DNA from: a virus
IMG/VR virus record: IMGVR_UViG_3300042290_000495
Coordinates: 1-31,457 of that record
Length of the DNA: 31,457 nt
Reading direction: 5' to 3' (one strand)
Below are positions 26,496 through 31,364 of this stretch, in pieces. Both the position numbers and the translations under genes were made by a program. A model generated the notes under the pieces. The model did no database searches and was not told where the DNA came from. It was given only the letters and a program-made list of their open reading frames with translations. How positions within the stretch are numbered: the first letter of the stretch is position 1; the number at the start of each line of letters is the position of its first letter.

Positions 26496-27251
26496 TTAGA
26501 TTTTTACAAAACCTGTTTCATAATATTCATTATATAGATTATAATATACTTTTTTTAACACTTTTATTACTTTAGTTATTTGAAAAGTATCAACATCTAT
26601 CATTTCACGAATGTAAATATAAATGGCTTTTTTATTAAATATTTCTAAATTTTCACGTTTACGAAATAATTCTAAAATTACATCTGCTGTTTTTTGATCT
26701 TGAATTCTTGGAAAATATTTTTCAAGATATGTGTCCATATAACGAACAAAATAAGAAATAAAATCATTTAAATCAGCATCATTATTTGATTCACGGACTA
26801 GATCTTCAACTATTATTTTATCCTCATCTACTTCTTCTAAAGTACCTTTACCTTTAATTTTTTTATAATTTTTTTCATTATAAATAATTAAATAACGTTT
26901 AGCGATTGTCCCAAAATAAGAATACGCTTTACCTTTAGATTGATCATATAAATGAAGTTTCTCTAAAAGAAAAGCAACTACTTCATGTTTTAACTCATTT
27001 ATAGTATCAACATCAGTATAATAAAACTTAAACGTATGGATAATATTTTCTGCTAATTTATGAAAGGCATAGTCGATACGTTGATCAAATATGTGATTGC
27101 GATTATCTTGATCTTTAGAGGCTAAATATTCTATAATTGCCTCTTCAGTATCTGAAGTAAAATATAAAATTGATTTTTTAGGTTTACGTTTCCGTATTGT
27201 TCCTTTTTTAGTTAAAAGTACCTCTTCTTCTGGATGGGATATTAAATCCAT
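26496..27251 (-). CDS. RNA polymerase sigma factor, T4 gp55-like (late transcription)
   Basis: A 251-residue protein. Residues about 55-135 resemble sigma-70 region 2 as reduced in T4 gp55: a helix with FHKLAENIIHTFKFY, then ELKHEVVAFLLEKLHLYDQSKGKAYSYFGTIAKRYLIIYNEKNYKKIK, in which the LHLYDQSKGKAYSYF block parallels gp55's NFDETK...HAYITQ region. The N-terminus is basic (KKGTIRKRKPKKS) and the C-terminus helical (VTKVIKVLKK-type end). T4 gp55 is 185 residues, so this protein has extra N- and C-terminal parts. It would direct host RNA polymerase to late promoters. Its place directly upstream of the baseplate genes is consistent. No region 4 is recognised. Confidence 0.75.
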   Translation of the reverse strand: MDLISHPEEEVLLTKKGTIRKRKPKKSILYFTSDTEEAIIEYLASKDQDNRNHIFDQRIDYAFHKLAENIIHTFKFYYTDVDTINELKHEVVAFLLEKLHLYDQSKGKAYSYFGTIAKRYLIIYNEKNYKKIKGKGTLEEVDEDKIIVEDLVRESNNDADLNDFISYFVRYMDTYLEKYFPRIQDQKTADVILELFRKRENLEIFNKKAIYIYIREMIDVDTFQITKVIKVLKKVYYNLYNEYYETGFVKI

Positions 27252-27252
27252 A

Positions 27253-27537
27253 TTAATTGTTTCGAGTTTTAAAAGAATTCAATTGAGTTTGAATTTCTTG
27301 TAATGTCTCAAAGAAAAAACCAATATCATCATCTGCTTTAAATGCTTGCGCAACTTCAGACTCCCCTATTTTTTTATTTGATAATTCTATAAGTTCAGAA
27401 ATATTAGTAATGTATTGATTTTGTTGATCAACTATTTTTTCTAATCGTTCCATTTTCCAAAACATATTAATAGTAGCATAACACGCCGCTATTAATAAAG
27501 TAATAGTAATATATATTATTAGTTCCATATTATTCAA
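27253..27537 (-). CDS. Membrane-anchored coiled-coil protein
   Basis: A 94-residue protein with one N-terminal transmembrane helix (MELIIYITITLLIAACYATI) followed by a heptad-rich stretch (MERLEKIVDQQNQYITNISELIELSNKKIGE) and a second short helix near the end. The N-in or N-out topology is uncertain. The ATG at 27537 lies 8 nt inside the HD-hydrolase gene; a second in-frame ATG at 27528 would avoid the overlap and is equally possible. It lies 1 nt before the sigma-factor gene. Function unknown; a spanin-like or superinfection role is conceivable but unsupported. Confidence 0.7.
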   Translation of the reverse strand: MNNMELIIYITITLLIAACYATINMFWKMERLEKIVDQQNQYITNISELIELSNKKIGESEVAQAFKADDDIGFFFETLQEIQTQLNSFKTRNN

Positions 27538-28297
27538 AGAAAGTACTCATTATATCTTTTAGATTTGAACTTTCTGGTATCGATATTTGAGGTTGTTGTT
27601 TATATTTTTGATTTGAAGTAATAGGTTTAGGTTGTTCAACCGGAGTTCCGTTTAATTTATCTAACCATTCACGTTCAAATTCAATACGTGCTGCTAATAA
27701 ATCAGCCTGGTGGATAATGAATGGTAATGATGTACGTAATTTAGTTTCTGGACCCCACGATAGTAAATAAGATTTATTAGATTCATCATATAAACCATCA
27801 TGTAGTTTAATAGCTAACCATTCATTTTTAGAAACTTCAATACCTAATTGAGATAATAACCATAATCCACGATCTGGAACAGTCATATAGTCCATCTGAG
27901 TGTTGAAAGTATAAATTTCACCTCTATTCTTAACATGCCATTCAGATGGATTTGGTAAAACGGCTTCATGTTCAAATGTACCGAATTTACCTAAATCATG
28001 ATTTAAAGCAGAAAACACTACCTCTTCAGTAGTATATGTAGGTTTAACATCAAATTTTCTCCAAACCGAATCTATCTCCAAACTAGCTGATACCACACGA
28101 TTAACATGTTCGATATATCCTCCAGGGAAACAGTTGTGATATGCTGGTTTATGCGATGCAGGTAATAATATAAAGCGTTCTTCATACTTATTATAAAAAT
28201 CAATCAACCGTTTTTGGCGATCACCAGTAATATATTGTTCAATATAACCTAAAAATTGTTGCCAGTTTTCTAGCAATTGCTCTTCATTTAATACCAT
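27530..28297 (-). CDS. HD-domain phosphohydrolase
   Basis: A 255-residue metal-dependent hydrolase. The HD signature is complete: PGGYIEHV with His64, the SALNHDLGKFG pair His100-Asp101, and a C-terminal FIIHQADLLAARIEFE segment giving the last metal-binding Asp. These enzymes remove phosphate from nucleotides or cleave phosphodiesters; some phage and bacterial members act on RNA 3' ends (YhaM-type) or on (p)ppGpp, but there is no nucleic-acid-binding OB domain or relA-type context here. Residues 1-45 are an extra N-terminal helix pair, and a Gln/Pro-rich tail (KPITSNQKYKQQPQIS) leads to the end. It follows the 63-residue coiled-coil gene by 14 nt. Confidence 0.8.
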   Translation of the reverse strand: MVLNEEQLLENWQQFLGYIEQYITGDRQKRLIDFYNKYEERFILLPASHKPAYHNCFPGGYIEHVNRVVSASLEIDSVWRKFDVKPTYTTEEVVFSALNHDLGKFGTFEHEAVLPNPSEWHVKNRGEIYTFNTQMDYMTVPDRGLWLLSQLGIEVSKNEWLAIKLHDGLYDESNKSYLLSWGPETKLRTSLPFIIHQADLLAARIEFEREWLDKLNGTPVEQPKPITSNQKYKQQPQISIPESSNLKDIMSTFFE

Positions 28298-28311
28298 AAC
28301 CTATTTTTTAT

Positions 28312-28503
28312 TTAAACGTATGTAGAAAACTCATCGTGTTCTAAAGAAACAGTTGAGCGTAAATCCTCAATTTTTTCCTTCATATCAGATAATGTTTGCA
28401 TTACTTCTTGAAGATTTTCACCTCGTGAAAGTTGGAAATCAATTGTACGATTTAGATTTTCTAATTGATTTATTTTATTTAAGACTTGATCCTTATACCT
28501 CAT
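28312..28503 (-). CDS. Small coiled-coil protein
   Basis: A 63-residue protein made almost wholly of two amphipathic helices (VLNKINQLENLNRTIDFQL and LQEVMQTLSDMKEKIEDLRS), which predicts a helical hairpin or an oligomeric coiled coil. It has no catalytic or metal-binding residues. Its ATG overlaps the stop of a 28-residue upstream reading frame as ATGA, which suggests translational coupling with that short frame. Function unknown. Confidence 0.7.
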   Translation of the reverse strand: MRYKDQVLNKINQLENLNRTIDFQLSRGENLQEVMQTLSDMKEKIEDLRSTVSLEHDEFSTYV

Positions 28504-28586
28504 ATTTTAATACATTTATACGTATATACGCGTTTGGTGTGATGTTTGGTCAACGTTTGCAAACGTTTGTAACGTTTCGCGTTCAT
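28500..28586 (-). CDS. Very short basic peptide / possible leader ORF
   Basis: An ATG at 28586 opens a 28-codon frame rich in Lys, Arg, His and Thr (MNAKRYKRLQTLTKHHTKR...). It ends in TGA that overlaps the ATG of the 63-residue coiled-coil gene as ATGA, the commonest coupling arrangement in this genome. A good promoter lies about 40 nt upstream. The frame also covers the AACGTT palindromes, so its residues may simply reflect a DNA site. It could be a real basic peptide, a leader controlling the next gene, or chance; I lean slightly toward a translated leader. Confidence 0.4.
   Translation of the reverse strand: MNAKRYKRLQTLTKHHTKRVYTYKCIKI
28552..28567. promoter_or_regulatory. 16-bp perfect palindrome AACGTTTGCAAACGTT, likely protein-binding site
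   Basis: A perfect 16-bp palindrome with two AACGTT half-sites. Two more AACGTT palindromes are nearby, at 28571-28576 and 28617-28622. The last starts directly downstream of the -7 box of the promoter at 28623-28653, about where transcription would begin. The cluster looks like an operator array for a dimeric repressor or a replication-protein site. Part of it lies in the 28-residue frame. Confidence 0.5.
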
Positions 28587-28622
28587 TTTCCAATTGTTTG
28601 GGCTTCAAACCCTCCCAACGTT

Positions 28623-28653
28623 TAAATATACGTGAGAAAGTTCCGACGCCAAA
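28623..28653 (-). promoter_or_regulatory. Bacteroidota-type promoter TTTG-N19-TATATTTA
   Basis: On the minus strand, TTTG at 28653-28650 is followed after 19 nt by TATATTTA at 28630-28623. A TTTCT lies 4 nt before the -7 box, which matches the TTTCC box of the other promoters here. It would drive the 28-residue frame, the coiled-coil gene and possibly the HD-hydrolase and sigma-factor genes. An AACGTT site abuts the -7 box. Confidence 0.6.
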
Positions 28654-28938
28654 TTATTTTTTAGATTTTTTTAGTAATTTTTTAGATTCCCTAATCATTT
28701 CTTGTAAATCGATCGAACGAAATGGAAATGTAAAATATTTTTTATTTTCAGCATTTTTCAAAATATCGTCCTCTTGTGGATCATCAGTAATATAGAATGT
28801 AAACTCGGCCTTCCCAGGCATTGCATCCAGTAAATCGGTTGAAGAAATCTCACGATCCAAACCGTTATCTTTAAATAAATTGTTTACACCGTTAACAAAA
28901 GCTGCTTTATTAGCATCTTTAAATAGATATGTTGCCAT
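28654..28938 (-). CDS. Small protein of unknown function
   Basis: A 94-residue soluble protein with mixed α/β character. It begins ATYLFKDANKAAFVNGVNNLF, has a strand pair (KAEFTFYITDDP, KKYFTFPFRS) and ends in a Lys-rich helix (MIRESKKLLKKSKK). No catalytic motif or Cys cluster is seen and the family is not recognised. A TATATTTATTATTG sequence lies about 25-40 nt before its ATG without a good -33 partner. It is set between the GIY-YIG gene and the coiled-coil gene in the accessory region. Confidence 0.65.
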   Translation of the reverse strand: MATYLFKDANKAAFVNGVNNLFKDNGLDREISSTDLLDAMPGKAEFTFYITDDPQEDDILKNAENKKYFTFPFRSIDLQEMIRESKKLLKKSKK

Positions 28939-28982
28939 ATTAAAATTTTATTTGTTCAATAATAAATATATAAATTGATAAT

Positions 28983-29453
28983 TTACGCGAGATCCTCGTT
29001 AGGTATGCCTAAAACTTTAAAAATCACGTCACGCGCAACTATAAAATTTACCGCAAAACCTTCGCGATTATCCTCTACTCTATAATCTGAAAGTAAATCG
29101 TGAATTTCTTGTTCGGCTAAATAAGGTTCCTGGGTAAACCAAAAATCACGTATTTGCCATGGTGTAATCACACCCGTAGCAGAGTTAATTTCGTTTAAAC
29201 GATCGGCAACCGAACGCTCAGTGAATCCAATCTTAAAAATACCGGGCACCGACGTATTTTGTAAAATATAGATGTGACCCGTAGAAAATGGTGATTTTTT
29301 AGAACCATATTTCTTTTTAAAATAGCGCACATTCCATGCGTTTTGTCCATCATCAACAAAATCGTAACCTCTAGCTGATCGAACGTTATCTCGCACTTGT
29401 TGAGCGTTCATCTCGTAAAATTCGGACGTGTCCTTACCTGTTAAATTTTCCAT
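28983..29453 (-). CDS. T5orf172/MUG113-type GIY-YIG domain protein
   Basis: A 156-residue protein. After an N-terminal ~55 residues of unassigned sequence, residues 59-140 form a T5orf172-type GIY-YIG domain: GHIYIL at 59-64 and FKIGFT at 73-78 are the signature strands, RLNEINSATGV holds the conserved Arg, and PYLAEQEIHDLLSDYRVE contains the Glu-containing helix. The end (REGFAVNFIVARDVIFKVL) is the usual closing helix. Proteins of this family cleave DNA or are fused to DNA-binding domains; here a free-standing nuclease is likely. It has its own strong promoter 20-50 nt upstream. Unlike the genes to its left, it has many GC-containing codons. Confidence 0.82.
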   Translation of the reverse strand: MENLTGKDTSEFYEMNAQQVRDNVRSARGYDFVDDGQNAWNVRYFKKKYGSKKSPFSTGHIYILQNTSVPGIFKIGFTERSVADRLNEINSATGVITPWQIRDFWFTQEPYLAEQEIHDLLSDYRVEDNREGFAVNFIVARDVIFKVLGIPNEDLA

Positions 29454-29471
29454 TTTAAATTAATTATCTAG

Positions 29472-29501
29472 CAAATATAATTAGGAAACTCGTATATACA
29501 A
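29472..29501 (-). promoter_or_regulatory. Bacteroidota-type promoter TTG-N19-TATATTTG
   Basis: The best promoter in the window and an exact match to the Bacteroidota consensus. On the minus strand TTG (29501-29499) is followed after 19 nt by TATATTTG (29479-29472), with TTTCC 4 nt before the -7 box. It lies 19 nt before the ATG of the GIY-YIG gene. Its -33 end is part of one arm of the 13-bp inverted repeat. Confidence 0.75.
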
Positions 29502-29590
29502 TTGGGTTTACCAAAAATTTTATAGAGGTTAAAATTGCGGGTCCCGGATTTTGAATGCAAAAGGGTTATTTTGAAATTTGTATATACGAG
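29489..29590. repeat. 13-bp perfect inverted repeat CTCGTATATACAA
   Basis: CTCGTATATACAA at 29489-29501 and its exact reverse complement at 29578-29590, with 76 bp between. The left arm covers the -33 box of the promoter before the GIY-YIG gene. Each arm contains the palindrome GTATATAC, and a similar CGTATATACG occurs at 28521-28530. Paired binding sites for a dimeric regulator, or DNA looping, are plausible. Confidence 0.6.
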
Positions 29591-29599
29591 GGTTGGGGT

Positions 29600-29782
29600 G
29601 TAAAATCGTATACGTGTTGAGAGTGCGTGGGGTTAAGACACGCGCCTACCCGCCGCGCATAGGGACCGCGGCCAGCGTGGGAGCAATCCGCACACGAGTC
29701 GCGGTCGACCCGCTATCGTCCGTCTCTTTTAAGATTTTTTTGACAACCGCGTCTCTTGCGATTTTTTTGTGACACGCGCAGG
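29600..29782. other. GC-rich gene-free island with repeats and a GC hairpin
   Basis: The region 29454-29782 (329 bp) contains no gene I can support. Its left part carries the promoter and inverted repeat. About 29620-29725 is far richer in G+C than the rest of the window. It has a GCCGCG/CGCGGC hairpin (29652-29657 with 29667-29672), a GGTCGACC palindrome near 29703, a GACACGCGC direct repeat (29637-29645 and 29771-29779), and an imperfect tandem pair built on CGTCTCTT...GATTTTTTTG (29721-29745 and 29750-29773). It may be a replication origin, a structured RNA or imported DNA. A 46-codon frame without a start codon (29646-29786) also runs through it on the minus strand. Confidence 0.5.
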
Positions 29783-29935
29783 CTACTTAACCTTTGTGTA
29801 ATACGTCACATTTCCATTATCATCCATGTGAAACGCGTGAACATGGGCTTCAATTTGATATTTGGCTACCCTATGGAATGAACTGAATTGAATCGCACGA
29901 TATGATCTATGTTTGGATGATTTTAATTTGGTCAT
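29783..29935 (-). CDS. Small basic protein of unknown function
   Basis: A 50-residue protein from ATG at 29935 to TAG at 29783. It is basic and His/Tyr-rich: MTKLKSSKHRSYRAIQFSSF, then HRVAKYQIEAHVHAF and a β-strand pair with DDNGNVTYYTKVK at the end. That final pattern (strand, D-D-N-G-N turn, strand) looks like real protein rather than chance. It lies 49 nt after the AT-hook gene, beyond a hairpin terminator, with no clear promoter of the local class. The family is not recognised. Confidence 0.6.
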   Translation of the reverse strand: MTKLKSSKHRSYRAIQFSSFHRVAKYQIEAHVHAFHMDDNGNVTYYTKVK

Positions 29936-29976
29936 GTGTTATTGGGTTGAGTGTGATTACTTAGGCAGATTAAATT

Positions 29977-30000
29977 GGTAATGGCTATTCAGCCATTACC
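29977..30000 (-). terminator. Candidate intrinsic terminator after the AT-hook gene
   Basis: A perfect 10-bp stem (GGTAATGGCT / AGCCATTACC) with a 4-nt loop. On the minus strand it begins within the last codons of the AT-hook gene, holds that gene's TAG near the loop, and is followed by AATTTAAT, a weak U-rich tract. It fits a terminator but the T-run is poor, so it could instead stabilise the mRNA 3' end. Confidence 0.5.
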
Positions 30001-30374
30001 TTTGCTTTCACTTTGCTCTTAGCCTTAGTAGGCACTTCAATCACAATCGCTTTAGGACGTCCTAACTTTAATGTCCCGTTTGCACGACGAGCTTCTAAAT
30101 CAGCTATACGTTTTGCTCTAGCGCTTTCTGGATTGACTGGACGTCCACGCTTAATATCTAGACCCTGTTGGATCTTGAAATTACGCTCATACATTTTCAT
30201 TTGATTAGCTGAACCTGGAACTGATGGACGACCACGCTTAATTAAACCTGCTTCACGCTTTGCTTGAATTTCAGCTAATCGAATTTGTCTTGCTGAAGTT
30301 GGATTAACTGGACGACCTAATTTTTCACCTGTAGCTGAAGCGTGTTTTGCGATTGTGTTCTTTGAATTTTTCAT
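29985..30374 (-). CDS. AT-hook repeat DNA-binding protein
   Basis: A 129-residue very basic protein built of three repeats of 28-29 residues plus a fourth partial one. Each starts with an AT-hook-like core: KLGRPVNP (about 18), KRGRPSVP (about 46), KRGRPVNP (about 75) and KLGRPKA (about 103). The core is followed by a charged helix such as SARQIRLAEIQAKREAG. The end is Lys/Val-rich (KAKSKVKAKV). The Gly-Arg-Pro cores would insert in the minor groove of A/T-rich DNA, which suits this genome. It may be a nucleoid-like protein or transcription modulator. It is preceded by its own promoter and followed by a hairpin. Hook cores are a short motif, so specificity is unknown. Confidence 0.8.
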   Translation of the reverse strand: MKNSKNTIAKHASATGEKLGRPVNPTSARQIRLAEIQAKREAGLIKRGRPSVPGSANQMKMYERNFKIQQGLDIKRGRPVNPESARAKRIADLEARRANGTLKLGRPKAIVIEVPTKAKSKVKAKVMAE

Positions 30375-30416
30375 AATACTTTTTTGTTTGTTAGTTATTA
30401 ATTATTTATTATGTTG

Positions 30417-30448
30417 TAAATGTAACCTGGAAACTTATTTAAGCCTAC
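30417..30448 (-). promoter_or_regulatory. Promoter GTAG-N20-TACATTTA with TTTCC box
   Basis: Minus-strand GTAG (30448-30445), 20-nt spacer, then TACATTTA (30424-30417), with TTTCC 4 nt before the -7 box. It lies 42 nt before the AT-hook ATG. The -33 box departs from TTTG and includes the TAG stop of the upstream membrane-protein gene. Confidence 0.55.
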
Positions 30449-30651
30449 TTATCTAAATTAACTACACCGTAAACTGTTACTGCGAATCCAAACACTAGAA
30501 CGACTACCCAATCAATGTCTTGGTTATATAGGAACCCATAACATGCAATTGCTGATACTGTTACTCCTAATTTCATGATTAATGCAGCACCGTTTTTCTT
30601 CTTTTGAGCTTGCTTACGTGCGATTTCTTGGATTTGGTCTTGATTTAACAT
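30445..30651 (-). CDS. Small two-helix membrane protein
   Basis: A 68-residue protein. A polar, basic N-terminus (NQDQIQEIARKQAQKKKNG) precedes two transmembrane helices, about 22-41 (AALIMKLGVTVSAIACYGFL) and 47-65 (DWVVVLVFGFAVTVYGVVN), separated by a short NQDID loop. The positive-inside rule places both ends in the cytoplasm. Function unknown; such small early proteins often alter the host envelope or exclude other phages. It is preceded by a TTTCC-box promoter. Confidence 0.7.
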   Translation of the reverse strand: MLNQDQIQEIARKQAQKKKNGAALIMKLGVTVSAIACYGFLYNQDIDWVVVLVFGFAVTVYGVVNLDK

Positions 30652-30689
30652 ATCTTGTTTATTTATTAGTTATACGTTTTATTATGAGG

Positions 30690-30721
30690 TAAATGTAATC
30701 TGGAAACGGGTTAATCCCTAA
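30690..30721 (-). promoter_or_regulatory. Promoter TTAG-N20-TACATTTA with TTTCC box
   Basis: Minus-strand TTAG (30721-30718), 20-nt spacer, TACATTTA (30697-30690), followed by CC, with TTTCC 4 nt before the -7 box. It lies 38 nt before the ATG of the 68-residue membrane protein. The -33 box covers the TAG stop of the 55-residue gene. Confidence 0.6.
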
Positions 30722-30885
30722 TCAGCCCATTCGGCTATGTACTTTACTTCCTCAGGTGTTAGGTTATCCACCATCTCATCTAAGCGATCCGCCTTAGCAA
30801 TGGTTGTGTAACCGATCTGATCAATGTCTGAATTGATGTCCCACTGTAATTTCTTGAATTCGATGCACTTTTGAATGTTAAGCAT
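30718..30885 (-). CDS. Small acidic helical protein
   Basis: A 55-residue protein from ATG at 30885 to TAG at 30718. It is acidic and mostly helical: MLNIQKCIEFKKLQWDINSD, then IAKADRLDEMVDNL and TPEEVKYIAEWAD. No domain is recognised. It has its own TTTCC-box promoter 25 nt upstream and its stop codon lies within the -33 box of the next promoter. Codons are balanced and unlike chance AT-rich sequence. Confidence 0.6.
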   Translation of the reverse strand: MLNIQKCIEFKKLQWDINSDIDQIGYTTIAKADRLDEMVDNLTPEEVKYIAEWAD

Positions 30886-30909
30886 GTTCGTTTGTTTTTA
30901 TGTACAGGG

Positions 30910-30941
30910 TAAATATAGTGAGGAAATTATTCGACTTCAAA
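30910..30941 (-). promoter_or_regulatory. Promoter TTTG-N20-TATATTTA with TTTCC box
   Basis: Minus-strand TTTG (30941-30938), 20-nt spacer, TATATTTA (30917-30910) followed by CCC, with TTTCC 4 nt before the -7 box. It lies 24 nt before the ATG of the 55-residue gene, in the 3' end of the preceding 53-residue gene. The leader CTGTACATAAAAACAAA is almost identical to that of the 53-residue gene. Confidence 0.7.
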
Positions 30942-31088
30942 TTCAGCTACTTCCATCTCCCATCCACCACTTTCTTCTTGATACTGTTTACAGTATGCTT
31001 CAGCGGCCTCCCGGGTAGTAAATACCTTACTACTAGACGTATCCCATAATCCGTAATCACCGTATTCGAATGTTAAATATACTTTCAT
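30927..31088 (-). CDS. Small acidic protein of unknown function
   Basis: A 53-residue protein from ATG at 31088 to TAA at 30927. It looks like a small β-β-α domain: MKVYLTFEYGDYGLWDTSSS, KVFTTREAAEAYCKQYQEES, then a GGWEMEVAEFEVE strand. The layout, in which a strand is followed by a TREAAEAYCKQ helix and a final strand, resembles small phage proteins of unknown function. It has its own TTTCC-box promoter and ends within the promoter of the next gene. Confidence 0.65.
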   Translation of the reverse strand: MKVYLTFEYGDYGLWDTSSSKVFTTREAAEAYCKQYQEESGGWEMEVAEFEVE

Positions 31089-31112
31089 GTTCTTTTGTTT
31101 TTATGTACAGGG

Positions 31113-31144
31113 TAAAGTTAATTAGGAAACTCGTTACTTACTAA
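31113..31144 (-). promoter_or_regulatory. Promoter TTAG-N20-TAACTTTA with TTTCC box
   Basis: Minus-strand TTAG (31144-31141), 20-nt spacer, TAACTTTA (31120-31113) followed by CCC, with TTTCC 4 nt before the -7 box. It lies 24 nt before the ATG of the 53-residue gene. The -33 box lies within the last codons of the preceding gene. Confidence 0.6.
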
Positions 31145-31298
31145 CATCATAATAAGTTATACCATTAATTAAGATAAAGTTATCGTGTTTAACTGTACAG
31201 TAACTGTAATGTACATACTTAACACCATTAATTTTCCTAACTGGTATTAAATTTACATTTGAATTTTTAATGTAGGGGTTCTTAATTGTAGCTGACAT
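31134..31298 (-). CDS. Small basic protein of unknown function
   Basis: A 54-residue protein from ATG at 31298 to TAA at 31134. It is basic and β-rich: MSATIKNPYIKNSNVNLIPV, RKINGVKYVHYSYCTV, then HDNFILINGITYYDVSK. Repeated strand-turn pairs with N-G turns suggest a small β-barrel or an OB/SH3-like fold. The family is not recognised. It has its own TTTCC-box promoter 34 nt upstream. Confidence 0.6.
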   Translation of the reverse strand: MSATIKNPYIKNSNVNLIPVRKINGVKYVHYSYCTVKHDNFILINGITYYDVSK

Positions 31299-31332
31299 AT
31301 TTTGTTTGTTTAGTTAATTATTTATTACATGG

Positions 31333-31364
31333 TAAACGTAATTAGGAAAGGTTAGTTATTCAAA
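31333..31364 (-). promoter_or_regulatory. Promoter TTTG-N20-TACGTTTA with TTTCC box
   Basis: Minus-strand TTTG (31364-31361), 20-nt spacer, TACGTTTA (31340-31333) followed by CC, with TTTCC 4 nt before the -7 box. It lies 34 nt before the ATG of the 54-residue gene and its -33 box covers the last codons of the gene entering at the right edge. Confidence 0.65.

Noticed and set aside
29652-29672. GC hairpin as an intrinsic terminator
   Set aside because: Neither strand has a T-run directly after the stem.
29578-29772. Plus-strand 64-codon frame across the GC island
   Set aside because: No promoter or leader, opposite to all other genes, Arg/Val-rich as expected of GC-rich noncoding sequence.
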